The position numbers and the translations under genes were made by a program. Shown piece after piece: positions 1-7,996 of a stretch of DNA of 64,000 nt. The first letter of the stretch is position 1. Each line of letters opens with the position of its first letter. The stretch spans positions 11,429 to 75,428 of the forward strand of contig CABUOQ010000004.1 in the NCBI GenBank assembly GCA_902493275.1. Direction: 5' to 3'. The notes below the pieces were generated by a model. That model ran no database searches and was not told the DNA's origin. It saw only the letters and a program-made list of their open reading frames with translations. This DNA is from an uncultured Bacillota bacterium (lineage in GTDB: Bacteria > Bacillota_I > Bacilli_A > RFN20 > CAG-449).

Positions 1-1093
1 CTCCACAATTGATTTCATCTTCTTTTTTGTATTTAAATATATGCGCTAAAATTTTCTTTATCTCTTCTTCAGAAGGAATTTTATGATTATTATCTAATGG
101 CTTAAATGTTGTCGATAAATCAACTTGAACTTTCTTTTCTTCATCAATATATTTAGAATTTTTAACATAATGTCTAACTATAGAATTATCTTTCATTTTA
201 GGTTTAGTGGATATTTTCATAGGTCCATTAATACAACCACCATCACACATATTCATCTCAATAAAAACATTTTCTAAATCATCGATATTCTCTAAGATGT
301 TTTTTATTTCTTGTACACCATCAACTGAGATAGTATCGTAATTAGAATTAAGTTTATTAAACGATTTAATTATACCGCGATGAATTGGATAATAGCGTGA
401 TAGATTATGGCTTGATCCTTTATCTTCTATATCTTCAAAAGAAATGCTTTTTTCTTGCAACATTTCATTAAATTCTTCAAATGATAAAGCACAATCGATA
501 ACATGGGATTCAATTGCTTCTTTCTTTTTAGCAATACATGGTCCAACAAAAACAATATGTAAATCATCACCATATTCTTTTTTTAAAATTCTTCCATGTG
601 CCACCATTGGAGATACAATTGGAGCAAGATATTTAATTGCCGAAGGATAATTTAAGCATATAAAAGTATTAACTGCTGGACATGCTGTAGTTATAAAAGA
701 TTTATGTACATTTTTATCCAAGATTCGTCCGTATTCTTCTGTAACATATTGAGCCCCACGCGCTGTTTCTTCAACAATTGAAAATCCCAACTGACTCGCC
801 GCTTTCTTAAAAGCATCAAACGATACGACATCAAAGTTACTAATAAAAGAAGGCGCTACAGATAGAGCCACTTTTTGAGGATGATTTTTAATTAAATTTT
901 TTACAAAATCTATTGATGAAATAACTTTTTTAGCATTTTGAGGGCATACATTAACACAATTACCACATAAAATACATTTATCTTCAATAATTTCTGCTTT
1001 ATTATTAACAAATTTTATCGCCTTCACGGGGCAATGTCTTAAGCAAGAATAACAATCCTTACATGATTCAATATCAAACTTCAAATAATCCAT
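1..1093 (-). CDS. [FeFe]-hydrogenase-like protein, putative sensory type (partial, runs off left edge)
   Basis: Only the first ~364 codons are inside the window. Two [4Fe-4S] ferredoxin motifs are visible at the N-terminus (C11, C14, C17, C21 and C40, C43, C46, C50). A hydrogenase large-subunit-like domain follows, with the three H-cluster signatures in altered form: TACPAV in place of TSCCPxW, GPCIAKKKE, and CDGGCINGP without the usual GGGQP. The proton-relay Cys of L1 is Ala, as reported for sensory (HydS, group C/D) hydrogenases. The visible end reads INCG, which looks like the start of a further [4Fe-4S] domain. Eight bases upstream is a NuoE-like ferredoxin gene, a common pairing in Firmicutes. 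Redox or H2 sensing rather than turnover is inferred; the missing C-terminus would decide the signalling output. Confidence 0.8.
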   Translation of the reverse strand, partial: MDYLKFDIESCKDCYSCLRHCPVKAIKFVNNKAEIIEDKCILCGNCVNVCPQNAKKVISSIDFVKNLIKNHPQKVALSVAPSFISNFDVVSFDAFKKAASQLGFSIVEETARGAQYVTEEYGRILDKNVHKSFITTACPAVNTFICLNYPSAIKYLAPIVSPMVAHGRILKKEYGDDLHIVFVGPCIAKKKEAIESHVIDCALSFEEFNEMLQEKSISFEDIEDKGSSHNLSRYYPIHRGIIKSFNKLNSNYDTISVDGVQEIKNILENIDDLENVFIEMNMCDGGCINGPMKISTKPKMKDNSIVRHYVKNSKYIDEEKKVQVDLSTTFKPLDNNHKIPSEEEIKKILAHIFKYKKEDEINCG

Positions 1094-1100
1094 ATATTAC

Positions 1101-1349
1101 CTACTTCTTTATTTTAGTTAAAATTTTTTCTTTAAATATTTCTTCTATAGTATCCGGATTAGCATTAGAGACTAATTCATCATCAATCATCATCGAAACC
1201 CCATTAGCGCAATTGCCTAAGCAAAAAGAGGCTGATAATTCCACATCGTTAATCAAATGATATTCCTTAATTAACTCTTGTATTTTAGTAATAACTTCAT
1301 GAGATCCTTTTAAATGGCATGAAGAACCAACGCAGATTGACACTTTCAT
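1101..1349 (-). CDS. NuoE-like thioredoxin-fold [2Fe-2S] ferredoxin
   Basis: An 82-residue protein that is essentially one thioredoxin-like [2Fe-2S] domain, as in the C-terminal half of NuoE/HydC subunits. The four cluster ligands are visible as C6-x4-C11 and C43-x3-C47. It ends 7 bases before the hydrogenase-like gene and is almost certainly co-transcribed with it, probably passing electrons to or from that protein. It lacks the N-terminal helical domain of full NuoE (about 150 residues), which matches the small stand-alone versions found next to sensory hydrogenases. The family is clear; the partner assignment rests on adjacency. Confidence 0.85.
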   Translation of the reverse strand: MKVSICVGSSCHLKGSHEVITKIQELIKEYHLINDVELSASFCLGNCANGVSMMIDDELVSNANPDTIEEIFKEKILTKIKK

Positions 1350-1431
1350 ATATAAAAATCCTTTACTAAAATAATTTTATACTTTAAATAGTAAAATTGT
1401 AAATATCTTATTTGCCATTAACTTTTATTTT

Positions 1432-2439
1432 TTAGACAACTGATACTGCTTTAAAAGTTCCACCCTTAAATTCAACACCATATTGATTAACGAAATATAT
1501 TGTTAAAATTTGTTTTTTCTTATCAATATAATATTTTTTTATTCCCATCAAAACCTGTTCTTTAGATATTCTCATTCCTATTTTAAAAGGCGCAGATATA
1601 ATATATTCATAAATATAATTTTTTCCTTTATTTAAAAAGACTATATAATGATATTCATTAAAATATTTTTCATAAAGATATTTGTGATAAGAAAAATCAG
1701 AGCCGCAATTAAATGTCACAACAATCAATCTTTGTTCATCTTTTTGAGCACATGTCACCAAAGTTCTTTTAGCCTTATACGTGTATCCAGTTTTACCACC
1801 AATACAATATTCATATTGTCTTAATAGCTTATTTTTGTTAACCCATAGCCCCTTTAATGGATTGGTATAGCTTTTTGTAGAAACTATTTGTTCAAAAACT
1901 TCATTTTGCATGCAATAAGCCATCAATATTGCCATATCATAGCAAGAAGAAATATTACCTTCATCGAATATATCTAACCCTGAAGGATTATGAAAAATAG
2001 TATTTCTCATTCCTATTTCCTCAGCCTTTATATTCATCAGTTCCACAAAACTATCGATATCTTTTGCAATGTTTTCTGCAATTAATACCGCCGCATCATT
2101 ACCACTTCTTAATAACAATCCATATACTAAATCAATAACTGTGATTTGATCTCCTACTGATAAATATATTGATGATCCTTCGATTGTATTTATTATCTCA
2201 CTGACAGTAATCACTTTAAATAGATCATTTGATTCAATAGCTATTATTGCCGTCATTATTTTTGAAATAGATGCGACAGAGTATGAAGAATTAATATCTT
2301 TTCCTTCTAATACTTCATTAGAATAAGCATCAATAACAATATAATTTCTTGCTTGATAAGAAGTATCAGCTTTAGCGTTTATAGTTGAAGGAAGCAATAA
2401 AGAAATAGATATTAAAATTAAAAAAAATATTTTTTTCAT
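1432..2439 (-). CDS. D-alanyl-D-alanine carboxypeptidase (PBP5/DacA family, peptidase S11)
   Basis: This exported penicillin-binding protein trims the terminal D-Ala of peptidoglycan stem peptides. All three active-site motifs are present and correctly spaced: S57-I-S-K60 (nucleophile and base), S112-G-N, and K216-T-G. An N-terminal hydrophobic stretch (residues about 3-22) ending in NAKA looks like a cleavable signal peptide. At 335 residues it is slightly short for the family, and the C-terminal part is a small beta domain rather than a clear amphipathic membrane anchor. Its presence shows that the organism makes peptidoglycan. It is a single-gene unit facing a long non-coding stretch. Confidence 0.92.
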   Translation of the reverse strand: MKKIFFLILISISLLLPSTINAKADTSYQARNYIVIDAYSNEVLEGKDINSSYSVASISKIMTAIIAIESNDLFKVITVSEIINTIEGSSIYLSVGDQITVIDLVYGLLLRSGNDAAVLIAENIAKDIDSFVELMNIKAEEIGMRNTIFHNPSGLDIFDEGNISSCYDMAILMAYCMQNEVFEQIVSTKSYTNPLKGLWVNKNKLLRQYEYCIGGKTGYTYKAKRTLVTCAQKDEQRLIVVTFNCGSDFSYHKYLYEKYFNEYHYIVFLNKGKNYIYEYIISAPFKIGMRISKEQVLMGIKKYYIDKKKQILTIYFVNQYGVEFKGGTFKAVSVV

Positions 2440-2999
2440 ACTTTATCATATTATTTATTTTTTAAATTAAGAACTATATCAAATTATAATTATTATATTT
2501 TAAACGTTTTAATAATTATTTTAATTCATACATTAGTCTAATTATAATTTGCTACTTTTTCAGTTCTTGAATATTATAACATTTTATCTGTTTCTTCCTT
2601 TATATATGGTTTTAGCTCATTAAATTTTTACATTTATATCTTAATCGACTTATTAACCGAATAGCACAAATATTATCAAGATTATTGACATTAAAAAATT
2701 AACTCCATAGTATTTTCATCAAATTGCTAAATACTTTTTCTTAATATAAAATCACTTCATAATTTAACTGATACCAAAAACTTCGTTTTTTTCTATTAAT
2801 ATTAGCTATGATTATTGCAATTTTTCTTGCCTTAAAAAGAGAATTATTTATATTTCTTCCAATAGAAAAAGGTAGTCAATTATCACTGACTACCCCATAA
2901 GATTTTACGTTTTTCTTATGTCTTTTAATCATCTTAAAATTCCTTAAGATTTTAAAAAGCCAATTATTTCAAACTTAATTGCGCTTATAATAAATGCAT
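2440..2999. other. 560-base gene-free stretch
   Basis: No credible open frame on either strand. It holds the leader of the carboxypeptidase gene, a minus-strand terminator at 2866-2894, and a palindrome around 2511 (TAAACGTTTTA) that resembles a LacI-type operator but sits about 70 bases from the start codon. Otherwise AT-rich and featureless, consistent with decayed DNA at the edge of an accessory patch. Confidence 0.6.
2866..2894 (-). terminator. Rho-independent terminator
   Basis: Perfect 8-bp stem GGTAGTCA (2871-2878) with TGACTACC (2887-2894), 8-base loop, followed on the minus strand by five T (2866-2870). It terminates transcription coming from the lipoprotein remnant and peptidase genes upstream. 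Confidence 0.85.
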
Positions 3000-3322
3000 T
3001 TAATCTAAATCAAAATACTCATTTAGAATTTTCAAAAATTTATCTCGGTCAGCAAGATTAGCTATATATTCTATAAATTCACCTTCTTTTGTAAATTTAG
3101 ATAAAATGTCATATCCCTTTTTACCTCTACTTTCATATGAAAACACTATCATCTCATTAGAATCCATATACATTAAAATTGCATTCTTTAATGGTAAATT
3201 GGCACAAGTGTAACGCTTATGTAACGTTATAGTTGAGAGATCATCTATAAATGATATCTAGCCGGATCACACCCAGTTAAACCAACTAGCATACCCGCTA
3301 AAATTAAATGCATCTTTTTCAT
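3000..3322 (-). pseudogene. Small lipoprotein gene, frameshifted (copy 1)
   Basis: A good ribosome site (AGGAAGGAG) precedes ATG at 3322. The frame gives a 25-residue prelipoprotein with lipobox LTGC (Cys18) and stops at 3245. A second frame with the properties of a real protein then runs to TAA at 3000, encoding about 80 residues that include CANLPLKNAILMYMDSNE and the end EYFDLD. Joining the two frames would give a lipoprotein of about 105 residues, so a single frameshift near 3245-3250 is the simplest reading. A closely related decayed copy lies at 5817-5999. Whether the 25-residue lipopeptide is still made is unknown. Family not recognised. Confidence 0.65.
3142..3322 (-). repeat. Direct repeat, copy 1 (~180 bp)
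   Basis: Nearly identical to 5817-5999 in the same orientation. It includes the start, lipobox and middle of the small lipoprotein gene. Similarity ends abruptly on the left side at about 3142. Confidence 0.9.
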
Positions 3323-3414
3323 TGTTTTCTCCTTCCTAAAATGTAAGCTATGTTTCTTAGTTACATCCATTTTTTATTACATTCACCTTCAGTTATTTAA
3401 AAAACAACAAACAT

Positions 3415-5136
3415 TTATTTAGTTACAAATATAGTATCACCAATACTAATTCGGCCTTTATTTCTGCTGGTATTAGGTGTTTCTTTATGAGCTAAATATC
3501 TAATCCTATATGTTCCATCTAAGAAATCATATTCAATATTCATTTGGTTTGTTCTATCTGTTGGTAACCCTATTGCAAGTAAATCAACTGCGTTAATCCA
3601 GTTATTATTTGCATCTAAGTATTGAATATATGCATAATCGCCATTTAATGAATACATATTTTCACTGGCACTCCACCAAGAAAGATTCGTACTTAATTTA
3701 TATATTGGTTCATCAAATTCTAAAGTTAGATAAGCATCCCCAGCACCTATTCTATTTGGTGAAAGATTTATATATTCTTCTTCAATATATCCACATCTTA
3801 ATCTATCTGTATTAAAACTTAAATCTTCAATACTTATAGTTGAAGTTTTAATTTCTTCATTTTCGAAATAATATCTTTCATCGAAATTCCAATCTGCTGG
3901 ACTTATTGAATATTCACTTGTATGAACATCTCCACATCCACAAATATACTTAGTAACATTACCATTAGTCATTGATACATTATATGAATGTTTGTGTGAC
4001 CCGGTATATTTAATTGTGAAATAACCATAAATAGTGGCACTATTAATAATAACCTCAGCACTTTTTGTATCTCCAGGCCACCATCCAAAATGCGCAAGAA
4101 ATTTGTCATCTTTACAACCATACGCTACAACCACATGACTTTTTCCATTACTAATGGTAGAATCATAAGATTGTAATACTAATAAAGTTGGTAATCCTTC
4201 GGCAATATACTCTTTTGGTCTTTGATGTGTATATAATAATGAACCATGTCTATATTCAGTATCTTCTATTAAATCTGAACAGTTATCTTCCATGTAATCT
4301 AATAAAGTATCATTCAATTCAACATTTAACATAGGATAACCAGCTGAATCCCAACCAATTCCCATAAAAGTATGCATATATTTATCAAACAAATAATCTC
4401 TCATTGCATATGTTGTACCAGGCATATTTTGCCAATCTTTAAAATCATAGGATTCAATATCTTTGTATGTAGTTGTAACTGTTTTACCTAAAGGTTCAGA
4501 AGTAGTATGATCAAAAACCCACTTGTCTTCATCAGAACTTCTCGTGAGAGTTGATTCCTTTACATAATATCTTGCATCATAGTATGTATTATTAGGAATA
4601 AAATCATCATTATAAAATGTATCATAATAGCTTAAAAGCATTGATAATGCGGTAGTACCGCACTCCCCAAACCAATTTTGAGGAAAATATTTTAGTTTCC
4701 TAAAATAATCTGCTTTATTAACTACTGTATACCCATATGCATCAGTATATGTTGTTGATGAATCAGGTACAGGTTCACTAGCCCTTGTTTGTAACAACGG
4801 ATTCAAGACATAAGCAAAACCAGAGTATTCTTCAATTGATGATACAGCACCTGTAAATATGTCAGTTACGACATCATTTTGTTCTACAAAATAATTGCTA
4901 GGTCCTAAATAAAATTTATCTCCAGCTAATTCGTAATATGGTGAATTATTTTTTAAAGACCCTTCAATAAAATTTCCATTTGAATCTTGTATTTCATAAT
5001 AATTATCACCTTCAATCAAAACAAATTCATTACCAACGAAATCACTTATAATTTCTACGTTATTTGATCCTATACTCATTGGAGCAATTGTTAATAATAA
5101 AGAGGTTGTCAATAGAGTAATTAATCCAGTTGTCAT
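3415..5136 (-). CDS. Secreted papain-fold (C39-like) cysteine peptidase
   Basis: About 573 residues with an N-terminal signal sequence (TTGLITLLTTSLLL). The middle carries FGECGTTALSMLL with the candidate nucleophile C159, a Gln six residues before it (papain-like oxyanion spacing) and KSHVVVAYG with candidate H334, the layout of C39-like/papain-fold peptidases. The third catalytic residue is not obvious in HFGWWPGD. A short Cys/His cluster (HKHSYN ... CGCGDVH) follows, then a beta-rich C-terminal region. I choose ATG 5136, one base after the stop of the upstream membrane-protein gene and behind GGGGTGGAAG; a GTG at 5148 would also fit. The pair is translationally coupled. Substrate unknown; secretion and peptidase activity are inferred from motifs. 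Confidence 0.7.
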   Translation of the reverse strand: MTTGLITLLTTSLLLTIAPMSIGSNNVEIISDFVGNEFVLIEGDNYYEIQDSNGNFIEGSLKNNSPYYELAGDKFYLGPSNYFVEQNDVVTDIFTGAVSSIEEYSGFAYVLNPLLQTRASEPVPDSSTTYTDAYGYTVVNKADYFRKLKYFPQNWFGECGTTALSMLLSYYDTFYNDDFIPNNTYYDARYYVKESTLTRSSDEDKWVFDHTTSEPLGKTVTTTYKDIESYDFKDWQNMPGTTYAMRDYLFDKYMHTFMGIGWDSAGYPMLNVELNDTLLDYMEDNCSDLIEDTEYRHGSLLYTHQRPKEYIAEGLPTLLVLQSYDSTISNGKSHVVVAYGCKDDKFLAHFGWWPGDTKSAEVIINSATIYGYFTIKYTGSHKHSYNVSMTNGNVTKYICGCGDVHTSEYSISPADWNFDERYYFENEEIKTSTISIEDLSFNTDRLRCGYIEEEYINLSPNRIGAGDAYLTLEFDEPIYKLSTNLSWWSASENMYSLNGDYAYIQYLDANNNWINAVDLLAIGLPTDRTNQMNIEYDFLDGTYRIRYLAHKETPNTSRNKGRISIGDTIFVTK

Positions 5137-5137
5137 T

Positions 5138-5629
5138 TTATCTTCCACCCCTCTTATATTTTACCATTGATATAATTATACAAACAATACTACTAATTAG
5201 TGTCGGATCAAACAGTACCATCGTACTTACAAGTTCATATTTCAAAGGATCAACACTAACAAGCCAGTGTTTATTAAAATTTAAAATTCCAGGAAAATTA
5301 TAGTTTAATGAATAATAATAATCTCCTGTTCTAGGCCGATACAAATAAATGAAATTTTGTATAGTGATTGATAACACAGCTAAAAATAAAATTGATAATA
5401 CTATATAATCTATAAAACTTCTTTTTTTATGTGTTAACAAAGTATATACGCAAATTATAATCACTAAGATTAGCAATATAGGAATCAATATCCCAAAACT
5501 ATATAAAACGTCATGTTTAAACAAACCTATTAAAAACATTAATGTTGAATAAAAGAATATAATTAAGCTAATTTTCAATGAAAAATTACTTTCTTTTTTT
5601 GTTATTTTTTCTTTTTTAGTATCTTTCAT
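5138..5629 (-). CDS. Small integral membrane protein, function unknown
   Basis: A 163-residue protein with a charged Lys/Glu N-terminus and four likely transmembrane helices (about 20-38, 43-64, 75-95, 138-157), with an exported Tyr/Asn-rich loop (about 98-130) between the last two. Its stop (TAA) is followed by one base and then the ATG of the secreted peptidase, so the two are coupled and probably work together, for example as anchor, processing partner or self-protection factor. No family recognised. It sits between two copies of a decayed lipoprotein gene. Confidence 0.65.
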   Translation of the reverse strand: MKDTKKEKITKKESNFSLKISLIIFFYSTLMFLIGLFKHDVLYSFGILIPILLILVIIICVYTLLTHKKRSFIDYIVLSILFLAVLSITIQNFIYLYRPRTGDYYYSLNYNFPGILNFNKHWLVSVDPLKYELVSTMVLFDPTLISSIVCIIISMVKYKRGGR

Positions 5630-5735
5630 TTTATCATATCACCGCCTTATAACTTATTTTTTTGTCAAAATAATTAATGAATATCAAGGGGAGAAAGAAA
5701 TCAAAATCTTCGCCCCCAGTATTTTAAATATTTAC

Positions 5736-5999
5736 TCAATGTGATTCTAATACATTATCTATTTTACAAGTATATATTAAAGTTTCTGTTTTGTGTTCTG
5801 CAAATTGTCTCATGATAACACTACCATCTCATTAGAATCCATATACATTAAAATTGCATTCTTTAATGGTAAATTGGCACAAGTGTAACGCTTATGTAAC
5901 GTTATAGTTGAGAGATCATCTATAAATAATATGTACCTGGATCACAACACCCAGTTAAACCAACTAGCATACCCACTAAAATTAAATGCATTTTTTCAT
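5736..5999 (-). pseudogene. Small lipoprotein gene, decayed copy 2
   Basis: Same gene as 3000-3322 but more decayed. The start (ATG 5999, behind GGAGAAC) has lost one base, so the frame ends after five codons (MKKCI, stop). An inner ATG restores a short lipobox peptide (LTGCC) that stops at the same place as copy 1. The shared tail breaks off at about 5817, beyond which a different short frame (QFAEHKTETLIYTCKIDN) runs to a stop at 5736. This looks like a remnant rather than a working gene. Confidence 0.7.
5817..5999 (-). repeat. Direct repeat, copy 2 (~180 bp)
   Basis: Partner of 3142-3322, same orientation, with a few substitutions and small indels. The two copies bracket the peptidase/membrane-protein pair and could recombine to delete it. 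Confidence 0.9.
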
Positions 6000-6014
6000 T
6001 TCTTGTTCTCCTTT

Positions 6015-7193
6015 TTATTTAAGCCAATATAGAAACGTAAATGGAAAAGCTAACATTGTTAACGCAAAATATCCCCATGCATTTCTTTTTATTTCTTCAC
6101 TATGTGTTCTTCCCTCTACTCCGCCTAATATATCAGCCAATGTCTCCCATGGAGAAAAATAATATGTTCTAGGATTATCGCCATATGGTCCTAGTTGTGA
6201 TGGTGAAGGAATACCTATAGTAAATCCATATACAGCAATTTCCATCATCATTAATTGCCAATTATGTCCTCTTTCATGTCTTAAATCATCTATATTACTA
6301 CCTTTTTTTAAGAAAATAGCGCTAAATGAACCAGAACGATCAAGCTCAGTCCTAAATACTGGAACTCCTTTATAAAAAGATACATAATTTGAATTTACTG
6401 TGGCTGACTCGTTACTATTAAAAGGATTCCAGTTAATACTACACATATCAGCCCATGCGCCTTCGCCATTATTGAACATAAAAGCACCTAGAGCCCATAT
6501 ACTCATTACAGCATAGCTTCCAATAGAAACCACTACTTGTAAAGCTAGACCTCCTATTGGTGTAAACGCTAAAATAAACATTCCTATATAAAATATTGCT
6601 AGAGCGCTATGTCCACTTGGATCGACAAACATAATAGGATTATCCTTACAATACATATAAAGATTAAGGCCATTAATCTGATGTCTAGTTTCATCTAGAA
6701 TAGATAAGCTGTCTGGAGAAATAAATCTTCCAGTTTCAGGATCATAATATCTTCTTTGTAGAAAATATAATCCTAATATTACATCATAATAATATCCTCG
6801 ATATCTAAATGGATTTTTATTTCCAATTGATGATGCATCTGTATCTTCTTCTAATGAAGAATTTAATACCTTACATCTTCCATATGCATCATAGATATAT
6901 CTACTTATTATTGCCCCGTCTTCATTATAGATATATGTTATATCTCCTTGAATATTTCTTTGATAATAATATCTATTTTCATGATATATAAAACCTACTA
7001 ACTTTTCAAGAATATAGATAAACGTCATTTCGCCTTCAGCTAATACTTTATTACTACTATCATTTAAGGTTGTTGTAATATCATATGGATGAGTTGCTTT
7101 TCTTTTTGATATAATTTGCCCATCAATATTTCTAGTTATACTTGATAATTTATTTGATATCGAAGATAATGTCCCATCTTTATTCCAGCACAC
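6015..7193 (-). pseudogene. Rhs repeat core and C-terminal tip, 5'-truncated
   Basis: About 392 codons. The N-terminal half has YD-type repeats and then the Rhs-associated core: RYIYDAYGR, YYDPETGRFISPD, and LNLYMYCKDNPIMFVDPSGH. After the core come two hydrophobic segments (about 195-240) and a variable tip containing RHERGHNWQ, an HExxH zinc-peptidase-like motif, and a final membrane-like segment. The frame has no proper start: the only initiator is a GTG at 7193, with an in-frame TGA four codons upstream and no ribosome site. Full Rhs/YD proteins exceed 1,000 residues, so this is probably an orphan tip left by recombination. No clear immunity gene follows, only the decayed lipoprotein copy. 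Confidence 0.8.
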
Positions 7194-7291
7194 AGAAGAA
7201 TATCATGATGAAAACGAAGGACGTTATGGTTTCTTATTAGACTTTATAGACTAATTATATATAAAAATTAATCTTAATAGATAACTATTCC

Positions 7292-7996
7292 CTATAGTGG
7301 TTTTTTTACTATTTGAGAATAATTTCTAGGATATTTTTTATTAGTATTTTTTATTTTTTTTATAAAAATATTAATACGATAATCATTATTCGTTATTAAG
7401 TTAACCTCTTCTATTTTAGAAACTTCACAATCAAGTTCTAAAAACGCTTTTTTACACTCATTAATTTCCTCAATTCCTTGTTTACCTTTTAAGGCAATAA
7501 AATATCCATCAACCTTAACTAGAGGCATTACTATTTCTAATAAAATATTTAATCTTTTAACAGCCCTTGCTGTAGCATAATCAAATTTTTCTCGATTCAT
7601 TTTAGCGTAATCTTCACTTCTTTGGTTGATAATATGAACGTTTTCTAAATGGAGTTCATTAACGACTTTAGTTAAAAAATTACATCTTTTGCTTAATGGT
7701 TCCAGCAAATACACATCCAAAGTTGGATAAGCTATTGCTAAAACCAATCCTGGAAAGCCAGCGCCTGTTCCAACATCAATCAATTTTTTATTATTCAAAT
7801 TCTCATTAAAAGAAAACAAAAGTGAATCAAAAAAATGTTTTTCGTAAACTTCTTCTTTATTAGTTATCGCAGTTAAATTCATTACTTTGTTTGTTTCGAT
7901 AAGAAGATTAAAATAATCATTAAATTTCTGCAATTGTTGAGGTGACAACTTTAATTTTCTGTTTATGCATTCATTATAAAATTCAATTTCATTCAT
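7292..7996 (-). CDS. rsmG: 16S rRNA (guanine527-N7)-methyltransferase RsmG (GidB)
   Basis: This 234-residue SAM-dependent methyltransferase modifies G527 of 16S rRNA; loss gives low-level streptomycin resistance in other bacteria. The SAM-binding signature DVGTGAGFPG is at residues 74-83, and the NKxMNLTAI segment near residue 36 is typical. Length is normal. Its start overlaps the end of mnmG by 8 bases, the classic gidA-gidB pairing. It is the last gene of the suf-mnmG-rsmG run. Confidence 0.96.
   Translation of the reverse strand: MNEIEFYNECINRKLKLSPQQLQKFNDYFNLLIETNKVMNLTAITNKEEVYEKHFFDSLLFSFNENLNNKKLIDVGTGAGFPGLVLAIAYPTLDVYLLEPLSKRCNFLTKVVNELHLENVHIINQRSEDYAKMNREKFDYATARAVKRLNILLEIVMPLVKVDGYFIALKGKQGIEEINECKKAFLELDCEVSKIEEVNLITNNDYRINIFIKKIKNTNKKYPRNYSQIVKKPL

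Noticed and set aside
7093..7251. 53-codon plus-strand frame ending YHDENEGRYGFLLDFID opposite the Rhs start
   Set aside because: It looks protein-like at its end but has no start codon and is mostly the reverse of the Rhs frame. It could be a broken gene tail at the truncation point, but I cannot support it.
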